64,000 bases of DNA from Pseudomonadota bacterium (GTDB taxonomy: Bacteria > Pseudomonadota > Gammaproteobacteria > Burkholderiales > Burkholderiaceae_C), in the NCBI GenBank assembly GCA_020161065.1, contig JAIUPH010000005.1:62001-126000 (forward strand), read 5' to 3'. Made by a program: the position numbers and the translations under genes. Below the pieces are notes generated by a model that worked only from the letters and a program-made list of their open reading frames with translations, had not been told where the DNA came from and made no database searches. Shown piece after piece: positions 10,990 to 19,532 of the stretch (position 1 is its first letter; every line of letters starts with the position of its first letter).

Positions 10990-11034
10990 CCCGTTGAACG
11001 CTCGATTGACCGAACCCGATTGCCGACCGAACCG

Positions 11035-13218
11035 ATGAAGACCGTCGAACTGAAGCCCGAAGTGCCGTGGTCGCGCGCCGTCGCGACCGAGGCGGATTGG
11101 AAAGCCATCCCCGCGCCCGAACTGCGCCGCATGATCGAGCAGATCCTGCTGATCCGCCGCTTCGAAGAGAACCTGCTCGACCTGGGCACCGAGGGCCTGC
11201 TGCACGGCCCGGCGCACGCCAGCATCGGCCAGGAAGGCGCGGCGGTCGGCTGCATGGCGGCGCTGCAGTCGGCCGACAAGATCAACGGCACCCACCGCAT
11301 GCACCACCAGTTCCTCGCCAAGGCGCTGAACCATGCCACGCCGGCGGGCTACGACCCCGCGGCCGACGCCTTCGCGCCGGCGATGCAGGACGTGGTGTAC
11401 CGCACGCTGGCTGAGATCCTCGGCCTCACGCCCGGCTACGGCGGCGGGCGCGGCGGCTCGATGCACCTGAAGTGCGACGACTGCGGCGTGCTCGGCTCCA
11501 ACGCCATCGTCGGCGGCAACATCCCGCACGCCGCCGGCTACGCGCTGGCCGAGAAGCTGCGCGCCAGCGGCAACGTGGCGGTGGCCTTCTTCGGCGACGG
11601 CGCCATGCAGAACGGCGCCGCCTACGAGGCGATGAACCTCGCCGGCCTGTACCGGCTGCCGGTGATCTTCTTCTGCGAGAACAACCTCTACGCGGTGTCG
11701 ACCCACGTGCGCGAGCAGACGGCCGAGCCGCGGCTGTCGGGCCGCGGCATCGCGCTGGGCATTCCGGGCCTGTCGGTCGACGGCATGAACCCGGTGCTGG
11801 TGCGCGCCGCGGTGGCGCGCGCCCGCCAGGCCATGGCCGAAGAGCCGCGGCCCTGGCTGATCGAGGCCGAGACCTACCGCTTCCTGCACCAGTCGGGCCC
11901 GCTGCCCGGCAGCGCCTTCGGCTACCGCGACAAGGACGAAGAGGCGGCCTGGCGCGCGCGCGACCCGGCCGTGCAGATGTGGGCGCAGCTGGTCGAGCGC
12001 GGCATCGTGCAAGCCGCCGAGCGGCCGCGTTATGAAGAGCGCGTTGCCGCCGCGGTGCAGGCCGCCACCGCGCGCCTGGTGGAAGCCGCCGCCGGCGGCG
12101 GCCGGCGCCTGCTGCCGGCGCTGTGGCCGCGCGCCGAGACGGTGGAGCAGGGCATCCGCGGCGACCTGTCGGAGCTGGCCGGATCGAACGTGCGCGAGCA
12201 GGGCGAGCCGGGCGAACCCGGTGCGGCGGCCGCCGCGGCCGCCGCGCCGATGAAGTTCGTCGACGCCATCTCGCTGGCCGCGCGCGAGGCGATGAAGCGC
12301 GACGAGCGCATCGTCATCCTCGGCGAAGACGTGCACCACCTGCGCGGCGGCACCGCGGGCGCGACCAAGGGCATTGCCGAGCTGTTCCCAGCGCGGCTGC
12401 TGGGCACGCCGATCTGCGAGAACGGCTTCACCGGCCTGGCGCTGGGCGCCGCGCTCAACGGGCTGCGGCCGATCGTCGAGATCATGTACCCCGACTTCGC
12501 GCTCGGCGCCGCCGACCAGCTGTTCAACCAGGCGGCCAAGGTGCGGCACATGTTCGGCGGCGCGGCGGCCGTGCCGCTGGTGGTGCGCAGCCGCGTCTCG
12601 GCCGGCAGCGGCTACGGCTCGCAGCATTCGATGGACGCGGTGGGCCTGTTTGCCCAGTACCCCGGCTGGCGCATCGTCGTGCCGGCCACGCCGCACGACT
12701 ACATCGGCCTCTTCAATGCCGCGGTGCGCTGCGACGACCCGGTGCTGATCATCGAGCACCAGTCGCTGTTCCAGACCGCGGGCCCGGTGACGGCCGACGA
12801 CGTCGACTACATCGTGCCTTTCGGCCGCGCCCGCATCGCGCGCGCCGGCACCGCCTGCACGGTGCTGGCCTATGGCGGCGGCGTGCTCGAAGCGCAGGCC
12901 GCGGCCGAGGCCACCGGCATCGACGCCGAGATCATCGACCTGCGCACGGTCGACCCGCTGGGCCTGGACTGGGACACGGTCGGGCGCAGCTTGGCGCGCA
13001 CGCACCGCTTGCTGATCGCCGAAGAAACGGCGCGCGGCACCTCGCTCGGCGCGCACCTGGTGCGGCGCGCGCAGGAGCTGTTCTTCGACGAGCTCGACCA
13101 CGAGATCGTGCACACCAGCGGCACGCATTCGTCGCCGGTCGTCTCCAAGGTGCTGGAACGGGCCGCGCTGGCGCGGCGCGAAGAGTTCGCCGCCGGCCTG
13201 CGCGCGGTGGTGGCGTGA
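11035..13218 (+). CDS. TPP-dependent dehydrogenase E1, alpha-beta fusion (acetoin/2-oxoacid dehydrogenase type)
   Basis: E1 component with both subunits in one 727-aa chain. The alpha half (about 1-390) carries the thiamine diphosphate motif GDG (187-189) through NN (216-217). A short Gly/Ala linker leads to the beta half, which begins MKFVDAISLAAREAMKRDE at residue 406 and contains LGEDV and GLALGAAL. Separate alpha and beta chains are commoner in AcoAB, Bkd and Pdh systems. The ATG at 11035 is preferred to a TTG five codons upstream. It is followed by a VOC protein and a lipoyl E2 with a hydrolase domain like AcoC, which points to cleavage of an alpha-hydroxyketone or diketone. No E3 is in the window. 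The substrate is unknown. Confidence 0.87.
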   Translation: MKTVELKPEVPWSRAVATEADWKAIPAPELRRMIEQILLIRRFEENLLDLGTEGLLHGPAHASIGQEGAAVGCMAALQSADKINGTHRMHHQFLAKALNHATPAGYDPAADAFAPAMQDVVYRTLAEILGLTPGYGGGRGGSMHLKCDDCGVLGSNAIVGGNIPHAAGYALAEKLRASGNVAVAFFGDGAMQNGAAYEAMNLAGLYRLPVIFFCENNLYAVSTHVREQTAEPRLSGRGIALGIPGLSVDGMNPVLVRAAVARARQAMAEEPRPWLIEAETYRFLHQSGPLPGSAFGYRDKDEEAAWRARDPAVQMWAQLVERGIVQAAERPRYEERVAAAVQAATARLVEAAAGGGRRLLPALWPRAETVEQGIRGDLSELAGSNVREQGEPGEPGAAAAAAAAPMKFVDAISLAAREAMKRDERIVILGEDVHHLRGGTAGATKGIAELFPARLLGTPICENGFTGLALGAALNGLRPIVEIMYPDFALGAADQLFNQAAKVRHMFGGAAAVPLVVRSRVSAGSGYGSQHSMDAVGLFAQYPGWRIVVPATPHDYIGLFNAAVRCDDPVLIIEHQSLFQTAGPVTADDVDYIVPFGRARIARAGTACTVLAYGGGVLEAQAAAEATGIDAEIIDLRTVDPLGLDWDTVGRSLARTHRLLIAEETARGTSLGAHLVRRAQELFFDELDHEIVHTSGTHSSPVVSKVLERAALARREEFAAGLRAVVA

Positions 13219-13225
13219 GGTGACG

Positions 13226-13717
13226 ATGACCACCACCAACAAACCCCTGCTCGACGGCCTGGTGATGCGGCCGCATCACACGGCGCTGTGCGTCGACGAC
13301 TTCGAGGCCGCGCGAGCGTTCTTCACCGAGCTGATCGGCATGCGCGTCGAAGGCGAGATGGACCAGCGCGGCGAGCCCGAACTGGGCCTGGTGGTCGGCC
13401 TGCCCGGCGCCTTGATCCGCTGGGCGATGCTGGAGCTGCAGGGCTACCGCGTCGAGCTGTTCAAGTACTACCGGCCGCACGATGGCCGGCGCATCGGCCT
13501 GCGCCAATGCGACCGCGCGCTGACGCACATCGCCTTCCAGGTCAGCGATGCCGACGAGACCTACGCGCGGCTGCGCGCCGCCGGCGTCGAGACCTACTCG
13601 GCGCCGCAAAACCTGCGCGGGGGGCGCACGCGGCCTTTCTATGCCGTGGGGCCGGAAGGCATCGCGGTCGAGTTCATCCAGTTGCGCGACGCTGCCGAGT
13701 TGCCGGCTGCGGCCTGA
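13226..13717 (+). CDS. VOC (glyoxalase/bleomycin-resistance) superfamily protein
   Basis: Single-chain VOC protein of 163 aa with two beta-alpha-beta-beta-beta modules. Candidate metal ligands lie in HHTALCVDD (about residues 18-26), LTHIAFQV, and the C-terminal Glu of GIAVEFIQL. Methylmalonyl-CoA epimerase and lactoylglutathione lyase have this layout. The ATG at 13226 has GAGGTG upstream; a GTG two codons earlier is also possible. It sits between E1 and E2, eight bases after E1, so it probably acts on the same substrate, perhaps as an epimerase, isomerase or lyase. The precise reaction cannot be read from the sequence. Confidence 0.8.
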   Translation: MTTTNKPLLDGLVMRPHHTALCVDDFEAARAFFTELIGMRVEGEMDQRGEPELGLVVGLPGALIRWAMLELQGYRVELFKYYRPHDGRRIGLRQCDRALTHIAFQVSDADETYARLRAAGVETYSAPQNLRGGRTRPFYAVGPEGIAVEFIQLRDAAELPAAA

Positions 13718-13733
13718 CCGATTTCGACGTCGC

Positions 13734-15074
13734 ATGTACAAGACCGTGATCCGACTGCCGCGACTGGGCGGCAACGAAGCCGAAGCCAAGATCCTGGCCT
13801 GGAAGAAAGCGCCCGGCGAGCCTTTCGCCAGCGACGAGACGCTGCTGGAAGTGGAGACCGACAAGGCCGTGGTCGAAGTGCCGGCGCCGGCCGCCGGCGT
13901 GCTGCGGCGCCGGCTGAAAGAGGCCGACGACCATGCCGACTACGACGAGGCGCTGGCCGAGGTCGAGCTCGAAGGCGAGGGCCCCAGCGATGGCGCGAGC
14001 GGCGAGCCGGAAGCGGCCGCCCCCGCGGCGCCGAGCCCGCCGCCGCCCTTGACGGCGGCGGCCGATGGCGGCGAAGCGGACCACGCGACGGCCGGCGTCG
14101 GCATGGCCGTCGGTGGCGGTGACCCGACGCGCCGCATCGCCTCGCCCGCCGCGCGCCGCGCGGCCCGCGACGCCGGCATCGAACTGGTTGGCCTGCGCGG
14201 CAGCGGCCCGCGCGGCCGCATCGTGCTGCGCGACCTGCCTTCGGCCGCGGCGGTGACGGCGGCGGCCGGCGACTGGCACCTGCGGCGCTGGAACGCCGCC
14301 GCCGGCGCCAGCGTGGCGCCGTCGACCGTGGTGCTGATCCACGGCCTGTACGGCGACGTCGACACCTGGGCCGGCCTGGCCAAGGGCTTGGCCGATGCCG
14401 GACAGCCGGTGCTGGCGCTGGACCTGCCGCTGCACGGCGCGACGCGCGCGACGGCGCGCTCGCTGCCCGAGATGGTGGCGGGCGTGCGCGCGCTGCTCGA
14501 CGCGCAGGTTCCCGGCCCGCGGCTGCTGGTCGGCCACTCGCTGGGCGGCGCGGTGGCGATCCGGCTCGCGCAGGCCGATGGCGGGCGCCGCATCGACGGC
14601 CTGGCGTTGATTGCGCCGGCAGGCCTGGGCACCGAGATCGACCAGGGCTTTATCGACGGCATGCTGAACGCGCGCGAGCCCGGCCTGCTGCGGCGCGAGT
14701 TGCAGAAGCTGACCAGCCGGCCGCAACCGCTGGGCGAAGCCTGGATCGCGGAGTTGCATGCGCGCCTGCGCGAACGCGCGGACGACCTGCGCTCGCTGAT
14801 CGACGGCTTCGCCGTGCGCGGCACGCAGCAGATCGACCTGCGCGCCGACCTCGCGGCGCTGGCCGCGCAAGGCCTGCCGGTCGCCGTGCTGTGGGGGCGG
14901 CGCGACCGCATCCTGCCGTGGCGCCAGGCGCTGGACCTGCCGCCGTCCGTGGCCTTGCACCTGTTCGCCGAAGCCGGCCACATGCCGCAGACCGAGCAGA
15001 CCGCCGTGGTGCTGCAGGTGCTGCAGCAACTCGCGCGGCTGGCGCCGCCGGGACCGGCCCTGCGCGCGGCTTGA
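13734..15074 (+). CDS. Lipoyl-E2 fused to alpha/beta hydrolase (AcoC-like)
   Basis: Acyltransferase component of 446 aa. An N-terminal lipoyl domain (about 1-80) has the lipoyl lysine K44 in ETDKA. An Ala/Pro-rich linker leads to a peripheral-subunit-binding domain (about 133-168, ASPAARRAARDAGIEL), then an alpha/beta hydrolase (about 195-440) with the HG oxyanion turn, nucleophile S269 in GHSLGG and a late His in EAGHMPQ. The CAT domain of ordinary E2 proteins is absent. This layout is that of AcoC from acetoin dehydrogenase complexes. It should receive an acyl group from the E1 fusion and release an acyl-CoA or free acid. The E3 must be encoded elsewhere. Confidence 0.87.
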   Translation: MYKTVIRLPRLGGNEAEAKILAWKKAPGEPFASDETLLEVETDKAVVEVPAPAAGVLRRRLKEADDHADYDEALAEVELEGEGPSDGASGEPEAAAPAAPSPPPPLTAAADGGEADHATAGVGMAVGGGDPTRRIASPAARRAARDAGIELVGLRGSGPRGRIVLRDLPSAAAVTAAAGDWHLRRWNAAAGASVAPSTVVLIHGLYGDVDTWAGLAKGLADAGQPVLALDLPLHGATRATARSLPEMVAGVRALLDAQVPGPRLLVGHSLGGAVAIRLAQADGGRRIDGLALIAPAGLGTEIDQGFIDGMLNAREPGLLRRELQKLTSRPQPLGEAWIAELHARLRERADDLRSLIDGFAVRGTQQIDLRADLAALAAQGLPVAVLWGRRDRILPWRQALDLPPSVALHLFAEAGHMPQTEQTAVVLQVLQQLARLAPPGPALRAA

Positions 15075-15138
15075 GCCGAGCCGAAGCGGCGAAACAAGCG
15101 CGTCAAGCGTCACAGGCGCCACAGGCGCCACAGGCTCC

Positions 15139-15948
15139 TCACACCGGCCGCGACAACAGGTGCACGTAGTCGTGGCGGGCCGTGTTGATGGTCGACAGGC
15201 GAAACTCGACCGGCTTGTCGCCGAAGGTCAGCGCGGTGCGGTGGACCTCCATCACCGGCGAGCCGGCCTGCACGCCCAGGATGCGTGTGGCGGTGCGGTC
15301 GGCGCCCACGGCGCGGGCGCGCTCGTGCGCCCGCGTCACGGTGATCGCGAACACCGTCTGGTAGAGGTGGTAGATGGTGCTGGGCCGCTCGCGAAAGCGC
15401 CGCTCGGTCAGCCCCTTGTACAGCGACGCGGGCAGCGCCAACCGGTCGTGAATGACGGCCTGCCCCTGCAGCAGCAAACGGTTCTCGATCTCGAAGATCG
15501 GCTCGCCGGCCTTCAGCCCCAGCGCCGCGGCCTGCGTCTCGCCGGCGCGGGCGCGGTCGAAGTGCAGCAGCTCGACCTTGGGCACTTCCTGCAGGCCGTC
15601 GCAGCGCTCGACGTGGAAGAACTGGAACAGGAAGCGGTCGGCATTGTGGACGGCGACGAAGGTGCCGCGGCCATGCTGGCGCACGACGATGTGCTCGGCG
15701 ACCAGTTCGTCCACCGCATGGCGCACCGTGCCGATGGAAACGCCGAAGGCGCGCGCCAGGTCGGCCTCGCTGGGCAGGGCCGAGCCCGGCGTGCACGATC
15801 CGTGCTCGATGGCCTGCAGCAGCGCGCGCTTGACGGCCCGGTACAGCGAGCCCGCCACCGTGCCCGGCTGCACGCGCTCGAACCGGGCCTCCGTCGGGGT
15901 CGCCGTTCGGGCCGCCGTCCGCATCGACGCACGCGGCTTGGTCGTCAT
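15139..15948 (-). CDS. GntR-family (HutC subfamily) transcriptional regulator
   Basis: GntR regulator of 269 aa. The winged helix is at about residues 33-98 (ALPSEADLARAFGVSIGTVRHAVDELVAE, split here as PSEADLARAFGVS and TVRHAVDEL). It is followed by a UTRA ligand-binding domain ending near HRTALTFGDKPVEFRLS. The ATG at 15948 is chosen over a TTG at 15969. The gene points away from suyA across a 114-base gap holding a palindrome at 15970-15983, so it probably controls suyAB and itself. Published suy clusters that I recall use IclR- or LysR-type regulators, so a GntR regulator here is somewhat different. Confidence 0.87.
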   Translation of the reverse strand: MTTKPRASMRTAARTATPTEARFERVQPGTVAGSLYRAVKRALLQAIEHGSCTPGSALPSEADLARAFGVSIGTVRHAVDELVAEHIVVRQHGRGTFVAVHNADRFLFQFFHVERCDGLQEVPKVELLHFDRARAGETQAAALGLKAGEPIFEIENRLLLQGQAVIHDRLALPASLYKGLTERRFRERPSTIYHLYQTVFAITVTRAHERARAVGADRTATRILGVQAGSPVMEVHRTALTFGDKPVEFRLSTINTARHDYVHLLSRPV

Positions 15949-15969
15949 GATTTTGGCGCTACCATCCAA

Positions 15970-15983
15970 GTCATCTAAATGAC
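15970..15983. promoter_or_regulatory. Predicted GntR operator upstream of suyAB
   Basis: GTCATCTAAATGAC has five-base inverted arms GTCAT/ATGAC around CTAA. It lies 22 bases upstream of the GntR start and about 80 bases upstream of suyA. It is the only clear dyad in this divergent gap. Confidence 0.45.
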
Positions 15984-16062
15984 CTATTTGACGCGCCAGT
16001 CTACAGGGCCCGACACTGCGCCGTCACGACTTCAACGCATTTCGCTGCCAGGAGCACTTCAG

Positions 16063-16344
16063 ATGATTCACTTCGTGTTGCACGACGCCAAGGACACGGT
16101 GGCCGTGGTCGTCGTCGAGGGCGTGAAAGCCGGCCAGACGCTCAGCGGCTGGATCATGGACGAAGACCGCATGACCAGCCTCGAAGCGCGCCAGGACATC
16201 CCCATCGGCCACAAGATCGCGCTGAAGGACATGGCCACCGGCGACACCGTGTGGAAGTACGGCATCGACATGGGCAAGGTGGTGGCGCCGATCAAGGCGG
16301 GCGAGCACGCCCACGTGCAGAACATCAAGACCAAGCGCTGGTAA
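16063..16344 (+). CDS. suyA: Sulfolactate sulfo-lyase small subunit SuyA
   Basis: Small SAF-domain protein of 93 aa, equivalent to the N-terminal domain of altronate/galactarate dehydratases. Together with SuyB it forms (R)-sulfolactate sulfo-lyase, which splits 3-sulfolactate into pyruvate and sulfite. Motifs [19 protein letters not shown] and [14 protein letters not shown] are typical. A CAGGAG ribosome site at 16049-16054 selects the ATG at 16063. suyB starts 16 bases after its stop. The assignment as SuyA and not a UxaA fragment rests mainly on its SuyB partner and the surrounding sulfonate genes. Confidence 0.9.
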   Translation: MIHFVLHDAKDTVAVVVVEGVKAGQTLSGWIMDEDRMTSLEARQDIPIGHKIALKDMATGDTVWKYGIDMGKVVAPIKAGEHAHVQNIKTKRW

Positions 16345-16360
16345 GCAACAAGGAACGTAC

Positions 16361-17536
16361 ATGCCCGTCATCCAATCCGACACCACCTTCCTCGGCTACC
16401 GGCGCGAGAACGGCCGCGTGGGCGTGCGCAACCACGTCGTCATCCTGCCGCTGGACGACTTGTCCAACGCCGCGGCCGAGGCCGTCGCCCACAACATCAA
16501 GGGCGCGCTGGCGATCCCGCACCCCTACGGCCGGCTGCAGTTCGGCGCCGACCTCGACCTGCACTTCCGCACCCTCATCGGCGCCGGCTGCAACCCCAAC
16601 GTCGCCGCCGTCGTGGTGATCGGCATCGAGGACGGCTGGACCAAGAAGGTGGTCGACGGCATCGCCGCCACCGGCAAGCCGGTGGTCGGCTTCGGCATCG
16701 AAGGCCATGGCGACCACGACACCATCATGCGTGCCAGCAAGGCGGCGCGCGAGTTCGTCCAGTGGGCCAGCGAGAAGCAGCGCGAGGCCTGCCCGATTGC
16801 CGAGCTGTGGGTCTCCACCAAGTGCGGCGAGAGCGACACCACCAGCGGCTGCGGCGCCAACCCGACCGTCGGCAACGCCTTCGACAAGCTGCACCCGCTG
16901 GGCAACTACCTGTGCTTCGGCGAGACCAGCGAGATCACCGGCGGCGAGCGCATCGTCGCCGAGCGCTGCAAGACGCCCGAGATCGCCGAGCGCTTCATGT
17001 TCATGTTCAACCGCTACCAGGACATGATCAACCGCCACAAGACCACCGACCTGAGCGAAAGCCAGCCGACCAAGGGCAACATCGCCGGCGGCCTGACGAC
17101 CATCGAAGAAAAGGCGCTCGGCAACATCCAGAAGATCGGCAAGAAGTGCACGGTCGACGGCGTCATCGACAAGGCCGAGCTGCCCACGCACCCGGGGCTG
17201 TGGTTCATGGATTCGTCGTCGGCGGCGGCCGAGATGGTGACGCTGTGCGCCGCCAGCGGCTACGTCGTCCACTTCTTCCCCACCGGCCAGGGCAACGTGA
17301 TCGGCAACCCCATCCTGCCGGTGATCAAGATCTGCGCCAACCCGCGCACGGTGCGGCTGATGAGCGAGCACGTCGACGTCGACAGCTCCGGGCTGCTGCA
17401 GCGCGAGATCACGCTCGACCAGGCCGGCGACAAGCTGCTCGAATGCATGCTGCGCACCGCCAACGGCCGGCTGACGGCGGCCGAGGCGCTGGGCCATCGC
17501 GAGTTCGTGCTGACGCGTTTGTACGAAAGCGCCTGA
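16361..17536 (+). CDS. suyB: Sulfolactate sulfo-lyase large subunit SuyB
   Basis: Large subunit of 391 aa of the UxaA/GarD dehydratase superfamily. The opening [20 protein letters not shown] and the stretch [20 protein letters not shown] agree closely with my memory of characterised SuyB proteins. [19 protein letters not shown] contains conserved cysteines expected to hold the catalytic Fe site. It carries out C-S bond cleavage of sulfolactate, the desulfonation step of the locus. It lies directly after suyA and seven bases before slcC. A generic altronate dehydratase is less likely because the small and large parts are separate and flanked by slcC and comC homologues. Confidence 0.9.
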   Translation: MPVIQSDTTFLGYRRENGRVGVRNHVVILPLDDLSNAAAEAVAHNIKGALAIPHPYGRLQFGADLDLHFRTLIGAGCNPNVAAVVVIGIEDGWTKKVVDGIAATGKPVVGFGIEGHGDHDTIMRASKAAREFVQWASEKQREACPIAELWVSTKCGESDTTSGCGANPTVGNAFDKLHPLGNYLCFGETSEITGGERIVAERCKTPEIAERFMFMFNRYQDMINRHKTTDLSESQPTKGNIAGGLTTIEEKALGNIQKIGKKCTVDGVIDKAELPTHPGLWFMDSSSAAAEMVTLCAASGYVVHFFPTGQGNVIGNPILPVIKICANPRTVRLMSEHVDVDSSGLLQREITLDQAGDKLLECMLRTANGRLTAAEALGHREFVLTRLYESA

Positions 17537-17542
17537 GGCCGC

Positions 17543-18475
17543 ATGGCGCGCATCGTCATCGCCGAGTTCATGGACGACGCGGCCGTCGCGCGGCTGCAGG
17601 CCGCGCACGACGTGCTGTACGACGCGCAACTCGTCGACGACGCGCCGCGCCTGCTGGCCGCAGCGGCCGCCGCCGATGCGCTGATCGTGCGCAACCGCAC
17701 GCAGGTGCGCGGCGAACTGCTGGGCGCGCTGGCGCGCTGCCGCGTGGTCGGCCGGCTCGGCGTGGGGCTCGACAACATCGACGTGGCGGGCTGCGAGCAG
17801 CGTGGCATGCAGGTGATCCCGGCGACCGGCGCCAACGCGCTGAGCGTCGCCGAATACGTGATCGGCACCGCGATGCTGCTGCTGCGCGGCGCCTACGGCG
17901 CCAGCGCCGAGGTGGCGGCCGGCCGCTGGCCGCGCGCCCAGCTGTCCAACGGCCGCGAGCTGGCGGGCAAGACGCTGGGGCTGGTGGGCTTCGGCGCGAT
18001 CGGCCAGACCACGGCGCGGCTGGCGCGCGCGCTGTCGATGGACGTGATCGCCTTCGATTCGATGCTCGACCGCGGCCACCCGTCGTACGACGAACTGGGC
18101 GTGGCCTGCGAAGGCTTGCAGGCCGTGCTGGCGCGCGCCGATGTCGTGAGCCTGCACGTGCCGCTGGTCGAGTCGACGCGCAACTTGATCGACGCCGACC
18201 GCCTGGCCGGCATGAAGCCGGGGGCCGTGCTCATCAACACCTCGCGCGGCGGCATCGTCGACGAAGCGGCGCTGGCGCAGGCGCTGCGCAGCGGCCACCT
18301 GGGCGGCGCGGCGCTCGATGTCTTCGAGACCGAGCCGCTGCCGGCGCACAGCGCGCTGGCCGACGTACCCCACCTGCTGCTGACGCCGCATGTCGCCGGC
18401 GTGACGCACGAGTCGAACCAGCGCGTCAGCAGCGTCATCGCCGACCAGGTGCTGGAGGCGCTGGCGCGCGCATGA
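17543..18475 (+). CDS. slcC: D-2-hydroxyacid dehydrogenase, (S)-sulfolactate dehydrogenase SlcC-like
   Basis: NAD-dependent D-isomer-specific 2-hydroxyacid dehydrogenase, 310 aa. The Rossmann motif GFGAIG is near residues 152-157; the catalytic Arg is in NTSRGGIVDE, with a Glu in FETEPLP and a His in LLTPHVAG. SlcC of Chromohalobacter oxidises (S)-sulfolactate to sulfopyruvate, and with ComC it converts the S to the R form needed by SuyAB. Its position between suyB and a ComC-type gene is the main reason for this call. Phosphoglycerate dehydrogenase or hydroxypyruvate reductase would share these motifs. Confidence 0.83.
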   Translation: MARIVIAEFMDDAAVARLQAAHDVLYDAQLVDDAPRLLAAAAAADALIVRNRTQVRGELLGALARCRVVGRLGVGLDNIDVAGCEQRGMQVIPATGANALSVAEYVIGTAMLLLRGAYGASAEVAAGRWPRAQLSNGRELAGKTLGLVGFGAIGQTTARLARALSMDVIAFDSMLDRGHPSYDELGVACEGLQAVLARADVVSLHVPLVESTRNLIDADRLAGMKPGAVLINTSRGGIVDEAALAQALRSGHLGGAALDVFETEPLPAHSALADVPHLLLTPHVAGVTHESNQRVSSVIADQVLEALARA

Positions 18476-19530
18476 CCACGATGACGCTGGAGCAGGCGGC
18501 CGCAGCGGTTGCCTCGGCATTGCGACGAGCCGGCGCCAACGACGGCATGGCGCAAGCCGCGGCGCGCGCGCTGGTGCTGGCCGAAGCGCAAGGCCTGGCC
18601 TCGCATGGCCTGAGCCGCGTGCCGCAGTACGTGGCGCACCTGAAGCTGGGCCGCGTGAACGGGCAGGCCGTGCCCTCGCTGCTGGGCGGACGCGGCGGCG
18701 CCGTGCGCGTCGATGCCCACGAAGGCCTGGCCTTTGCGGCCTGCGAGCTGGCCGTGGACGAAGCGATCCGCCGCGCGCGCGAGTTCGGCATCAGCTTCGC
18801 CGGCGTGACCAACAGCCACCACGCGGGCGTCATCGTCGACCACCTGCGGCCGGTGGTGGCGGCCGGCATGGTCGGGCTCGGCTTCGCCAACTCGCCGGCG
18901 GCGATGCCGGCGGCCGGCGGGCGCCACCCCATCTTCGGCACCAACCCGGTGGCGGCGGCCTTCCCGCGCCGCGTGGCCGGCGCCACAGGCGCCAACGCCG
19001 CCAACGCGGCCGCGGCGGACCCGCTGCTGATCGACCTCAGCCTCGCCGAAGTGGCGCGCGGCAAGGTCATGCTGGCGGCCAAGCAAGGGCGGCCCATTCC
19101 GCCCGGCTGGGCGCTCGATGCCCAGGGACAGCCGACCACCGATGCGCAAGCGGCGCTGCAGGGCTCGATGCTGCCGGTGGGCGCGGCCAGCAGTGCCAAG
19201 GGCGCGATGCTGGCGCTGGTGGTCGAGCTGCTGGTCACCGCGTTGATCGGCGCGCAGTTCGGCTTCGAGGCATCGAGCTTCTTCGTCGACGAAGGCAACC
19301 GGCCGCGCATCGGCCAGGCCTTCATCGTCGTCGACCCCGCGGCGCTGGCCGGCGCCGAGGCCTACTTCCAGCGCGTGGAAGTGCTGGTGGCCGAGATGCT
19401 GGTCGACGATGGCGTGCGCCTGCCCGGCGCGCGCCGCGAGGCCTTGCGCCGCCAGGCCGAACGCGACGGCATCGACGTGCCGCCAACGCTGTTGCCCCCG
19501 CCGCCTTCTTCCGACCACCAGGAGACCTGA
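18472..19530 (+). CDS. comC: Malate/L-lactate dehydrogenase-family (R)-sulfolactate dehydrogenase ComC-like
   Basis: Ldh2/ComC-family NAD(P)H oxidoreductase, 352 aa. The conserved SHGLSRVPQYV is near residues 43-53, the catalytic-site motif TNSHHAGVIVDHLRP near 112-126, and FGTNPVAAAFPR near 158-169. ComC reduces sulfopyruvate to (R)-sulfolactate. Combined with SlcC it racemises sulfolactate, as described in Chromohalobacter. The start overlaps the slcC stop by ATGA. An Ala/Asn-rich insertion (about residues 176-185) lies just after the substrate region. Ureidoglycolate or malate dehydrogenase activity is the family alternative. Confidence 0.83.
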   Translation: MTTMTLEQAAAAVASALRRAGANDGMAQAAARALVLAEAQGLASHGLSRVPQYVAHLKLGRVNGQAVPSLLGGRGGAVRVDAHEGLAFAACELAVDEAIRRAREFGISFAGVTNSHHAGVIVDHLRPVVAAGMVGLGFANSPAAMPAAGGRHPIFGTNPVAAAFPRRVAGATGANAANAAAADPLLIDLSLAEVARGKVMLAAKQGRPIPPGWALDAQGQPTTDAQAALQGSMLPVGAASSAKGAMLALVVELLVTALIGAQFGFEASSFFVDEGNRPRIGQAFIVVDPAALAGAEAYFQRVEVLVAEMLVDDGVRLPGARREALRRQAERDGIDVPPTLLPPPPSSDHQET

Positions 19531-19532
19531 AG

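Noticed and set aside
15105-15137. Short CACAGGCGC repeats between the E2 and GntR genes as a mobile-element end
   Set aside because: Two or three imperfect 9-bp copies without inverted ends or target duplications.
16063-17536. Altronate dehydratase UxaA split by a frameshift
   Set aside because: Separate ribosome sites, a normal stop and start, and SuyB-like text indicate a natural two-subunit sulfo-lyase.
16325-18520. A 731-codon minus-strand frame opposite suyB and slcC
   Set aside because: Shadow frame; the suyB and slcC proteins are complete on the plus strand.
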